DNA from: a virus | IMG/VR virus record: IMGVR_UViG_3300044834_000097 | Span: 1 to 39,262 of that record | Length of the DNA stretch: 39,262 bases | Strand: one strand, 5' to 3' | Shown: positions 38,069-39,262 of the stretch, in pieces | Layout of the letters: every line of letters starts with the position of its first letter | Position numbering within the stretch: the first letter of the stretch is position 1 | Position numbers and translations under genes: made by a program | The notes under the pieces: model-generated | What the model was told of the DNA's origin: nothing | Seen by the model: only the letters and a program-made list of their open reading frames with translations | Database searches by the model: none

Positions 38069-39262
38069 ATGCCACGAGGATTCAAAGACGGTAGTGTCCG
38101 TGAGACGCAGCCGGGCCGCTGGGTCGTGCGCCGGCGTTACACCAACCTGAAGGGCGAACAAAAAGAAAAGAAGCGCATCGCTTTTTCTGCCACTGAAGCT
38201 GTTCGCCTGAAGCGCAAAATCGATCGTGACATAGAAAGCGAACTCGCCGGGGCCGCGCCGACGGTCGCCCGTGCACGTAGTTTCTCCGACCTGGTGACGT
38301 TTTGCCGCCAGCGGGAAGTCGCGCCGGCCGAGTACTCAGGCGAAACAAAGATCGCCGGAATGAGATCGTGGAAGTCGGCAGAGAGTTATCTAAAAACCCT
38401 CGGGGCTTTCTTCGGCCCGATGTCGATAGCGGCAATCACCTATGACGATCTGCTGGATTACAAGCGCGAGCGGCTGAAAGGTAAAACTGAGCGCGGCGGG
38501 CGGCGATCGATCGCGTCGGTCAACCGAGAGTTGACACTCCTGCGCAAACTCTTCTTCGTCGCCCTTCGTGAGCGATGGATTACTGAACATCCTTTTCACC
38601 GCGGCGCCCCGCTGATTCAGAACGCGGACGAGGTTGAGCGGATGCGAATTCTCACCTTCGACGAGGAGGAGAAGCTGCTCACCGTTTGTACGGGAATGCG
38701 CGCGCACCTTCGACTGCAACTGATCTTCGCTCTCGAGACAGGAATGCGCCAGAACGAACAATTGACGCTCACCCTCTCGGACATAGACCTCGAGGACGGG
38801 ATCATTGAACTCCGGGCGTTCAACTCTAAGACCGCCCGGCGGCGCGTCATTCCGATCTTCGGCCGTCTCGCGCGGGAGCTACAGATCGAACTCGGCGGGT
38901 TGGCTCGCAGGAATGCGAAGCCGGAAGATCTTCTGTTCGGAACCGGCAAACCGCGCCAGGCTTTCACCAGGGCGTGCGAGCTGGCCGGGATCGAAGGGCT
39001 CCGCTGGCATGACCTGCGGCACACGGCCATCACGCGAATGCTTCACACCTACGGTCTGCAGTCGGCTGAGGTGATGAAGATCTCCGGACATACGAATCTC
39101 AAAACGTTTTTGAGATACGTGAACATCGACCGCGAAGTCGCCCGATCGATAGCCGCTCGAGTCGACGCGGCAAGGGCCGTGCCTCAACCGGTGCCGTCAA
39201 TCATTCCGGCCGCTGAAGCCCCGGAGATATTCGACATGGGTGACATTGGGGAGGCGGGGTAG
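38069..39262 (+). CDS. int: tyrosine recombinase, phage integrase
   Basis: 397 residues, complete; stop at the last base. GGAGG lies 8 nt before ATG. N-terminal arm-binding-like part (RWVVRRRYTNLKGEQKEKKR), SAM-like core-binding domain ~100-185, and catalytic domain ~195-370 with R227 (ALETGMRQNE), K254 (FNSKTARRRVIPI), H314-x-x-R317 (LRWHDLRHTAITRM), H341 (ISGHTNLKTF) and nucleophile Y350 (LRYVNI). All six catalytic residues are present, so it should be active. It catalyses site-specific integration and, with an excisionase, excision. The attachment site must lie beyond the window. Confidence 0.95.
   Translation: MPRGFKDGSVRETQPGRWVVRRRYTNLKGEQKEKKRIAFSATEAVRLKRKIDRDIESELAGAAPTVARARSFSDLVTFCRQREVAPAEYSGETKIAGMRSWKSAESYLKTLGAFFGPMSIAAITYDDLLDYKRERLKGKTERGGRRSIASVNRELTLLRKLFFVALRERWITEHPFHRGAPLIQNADEVERMRILTFDEEEKLLTVCTGMRAHLRLQLIFALETGMRQNEQLTLTLSDIDLEDGIIELRAFNSKTARRRVIPIFGRLARELQIELGGLARRNAKPEDLLFGTGKPRQAFTRACELAGIEGLRWHDLRHTAITRMLHTYGLQSAEVMKISGHTNLKTFLRYVNIDREVARSIAARVDAARAVPQPVPSIIPAAEAPEIFDMGDIGEAG
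39098..39114. repeat. dispersed palindrome copy E (CTCAAAACGTTTTTGAG)
   Basis: Perfect arms CTCAAAA/TTTTGAG with a 3-nt centre, within the C-terminal part of the integrase gene next to the catalytic Tyr codon. Being coding, it may be fortuitous. Confidence 0.35.

Noticed and set aside
39098-39262. Attachment site at the integrase end
   Set aside because: No direct repeat or tRNA fragment can be recognised within the window; the att core would lie beyond the right edge.

Overview
The window is most of a temperate siphophage (prophage) genome, about 39 kb and GC-rich. It ends on the right exactly at the stop codon of a complete tyrosine integrase, and stops on the left inside or just past the tail-tip genes. 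No tRNA, rRNA, CRISPR array, insertion sequence or host housekeeping gene was seen. The host is probably an acidobacterium of the Blastocatellia type. I infer this from the TPR regulator with a C-terminal Fis-like helix-turn-helix, its small exported partner with a DPGQTNSPP stretch, and the DUF4214 and lectin-like inserts. The assignment is from memory of families, not a search.

Layout. Nearly everything from 35.3 kb down to 1 lies on the minus strand as one long, tightly packed operon with many 4-nt ATGA overlaps. Reading leftward from the switch, the early/accessory block (35.3-24.3 kb) holds a Cro-like protein, a protein with a perfect 9-bp minisatellite, many small zinc-finger and winged-helix proteins, and an ASCH protein. 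It also holds a ParB-related protein, an Acb2-like anti-CBASS candidate, a ubiquitin-like protein ending in glycine, a phage metallopeptidase, a Gp37/Gp68 protein, an E2-like PRTRC-B protein, an E1/ThiF protein and a VRR-NUC nuclease. Next come the endolysin and a secreted protein (24-22 kb), then terminase small and large subunits (21-18.7 kb). A block of tail-fibre and Gly-rich adhesin-like genes sits unusually between terminase and portal (18.7-14.7 kb). The portal and a prohead protease-major capsid fusion follow, then connectors, tail terminator, tail tube, tail chaperones with a -1 frameshift, a tape measure with an internal muramidase, a gpM-like tail protein and the tail hub.

The right end (35.4-39.3 kb) is the lysogeny and integration region. 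It has a CI-type repressor on the plus strand facing a strong minus-strand early promoter with two operator-like repeats, and a minus-strand TPR/Fis-HTH regulator. Divergent from the regulator is an 80-residue exported peptide gene, followed by an Xre-type regulator and the integrase.

Two systems stand out. The first is a candidate peptide-communication module: TPR regulator, secreted peptide, and two identical palindromes abutting the promoters of the peptide gene and of the xre-int operon. It resembles arbitrium in logic but not in protein architecture. The second is a phage-borne ubiquitin-like conjugation cassette of PRTRC type (ParB-related, Ubl, E2, E1) with no JAB peptidase. It lies next to a probable anti-CBASS sponge. 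No DNA polymerase, helicase or primase was recognised.
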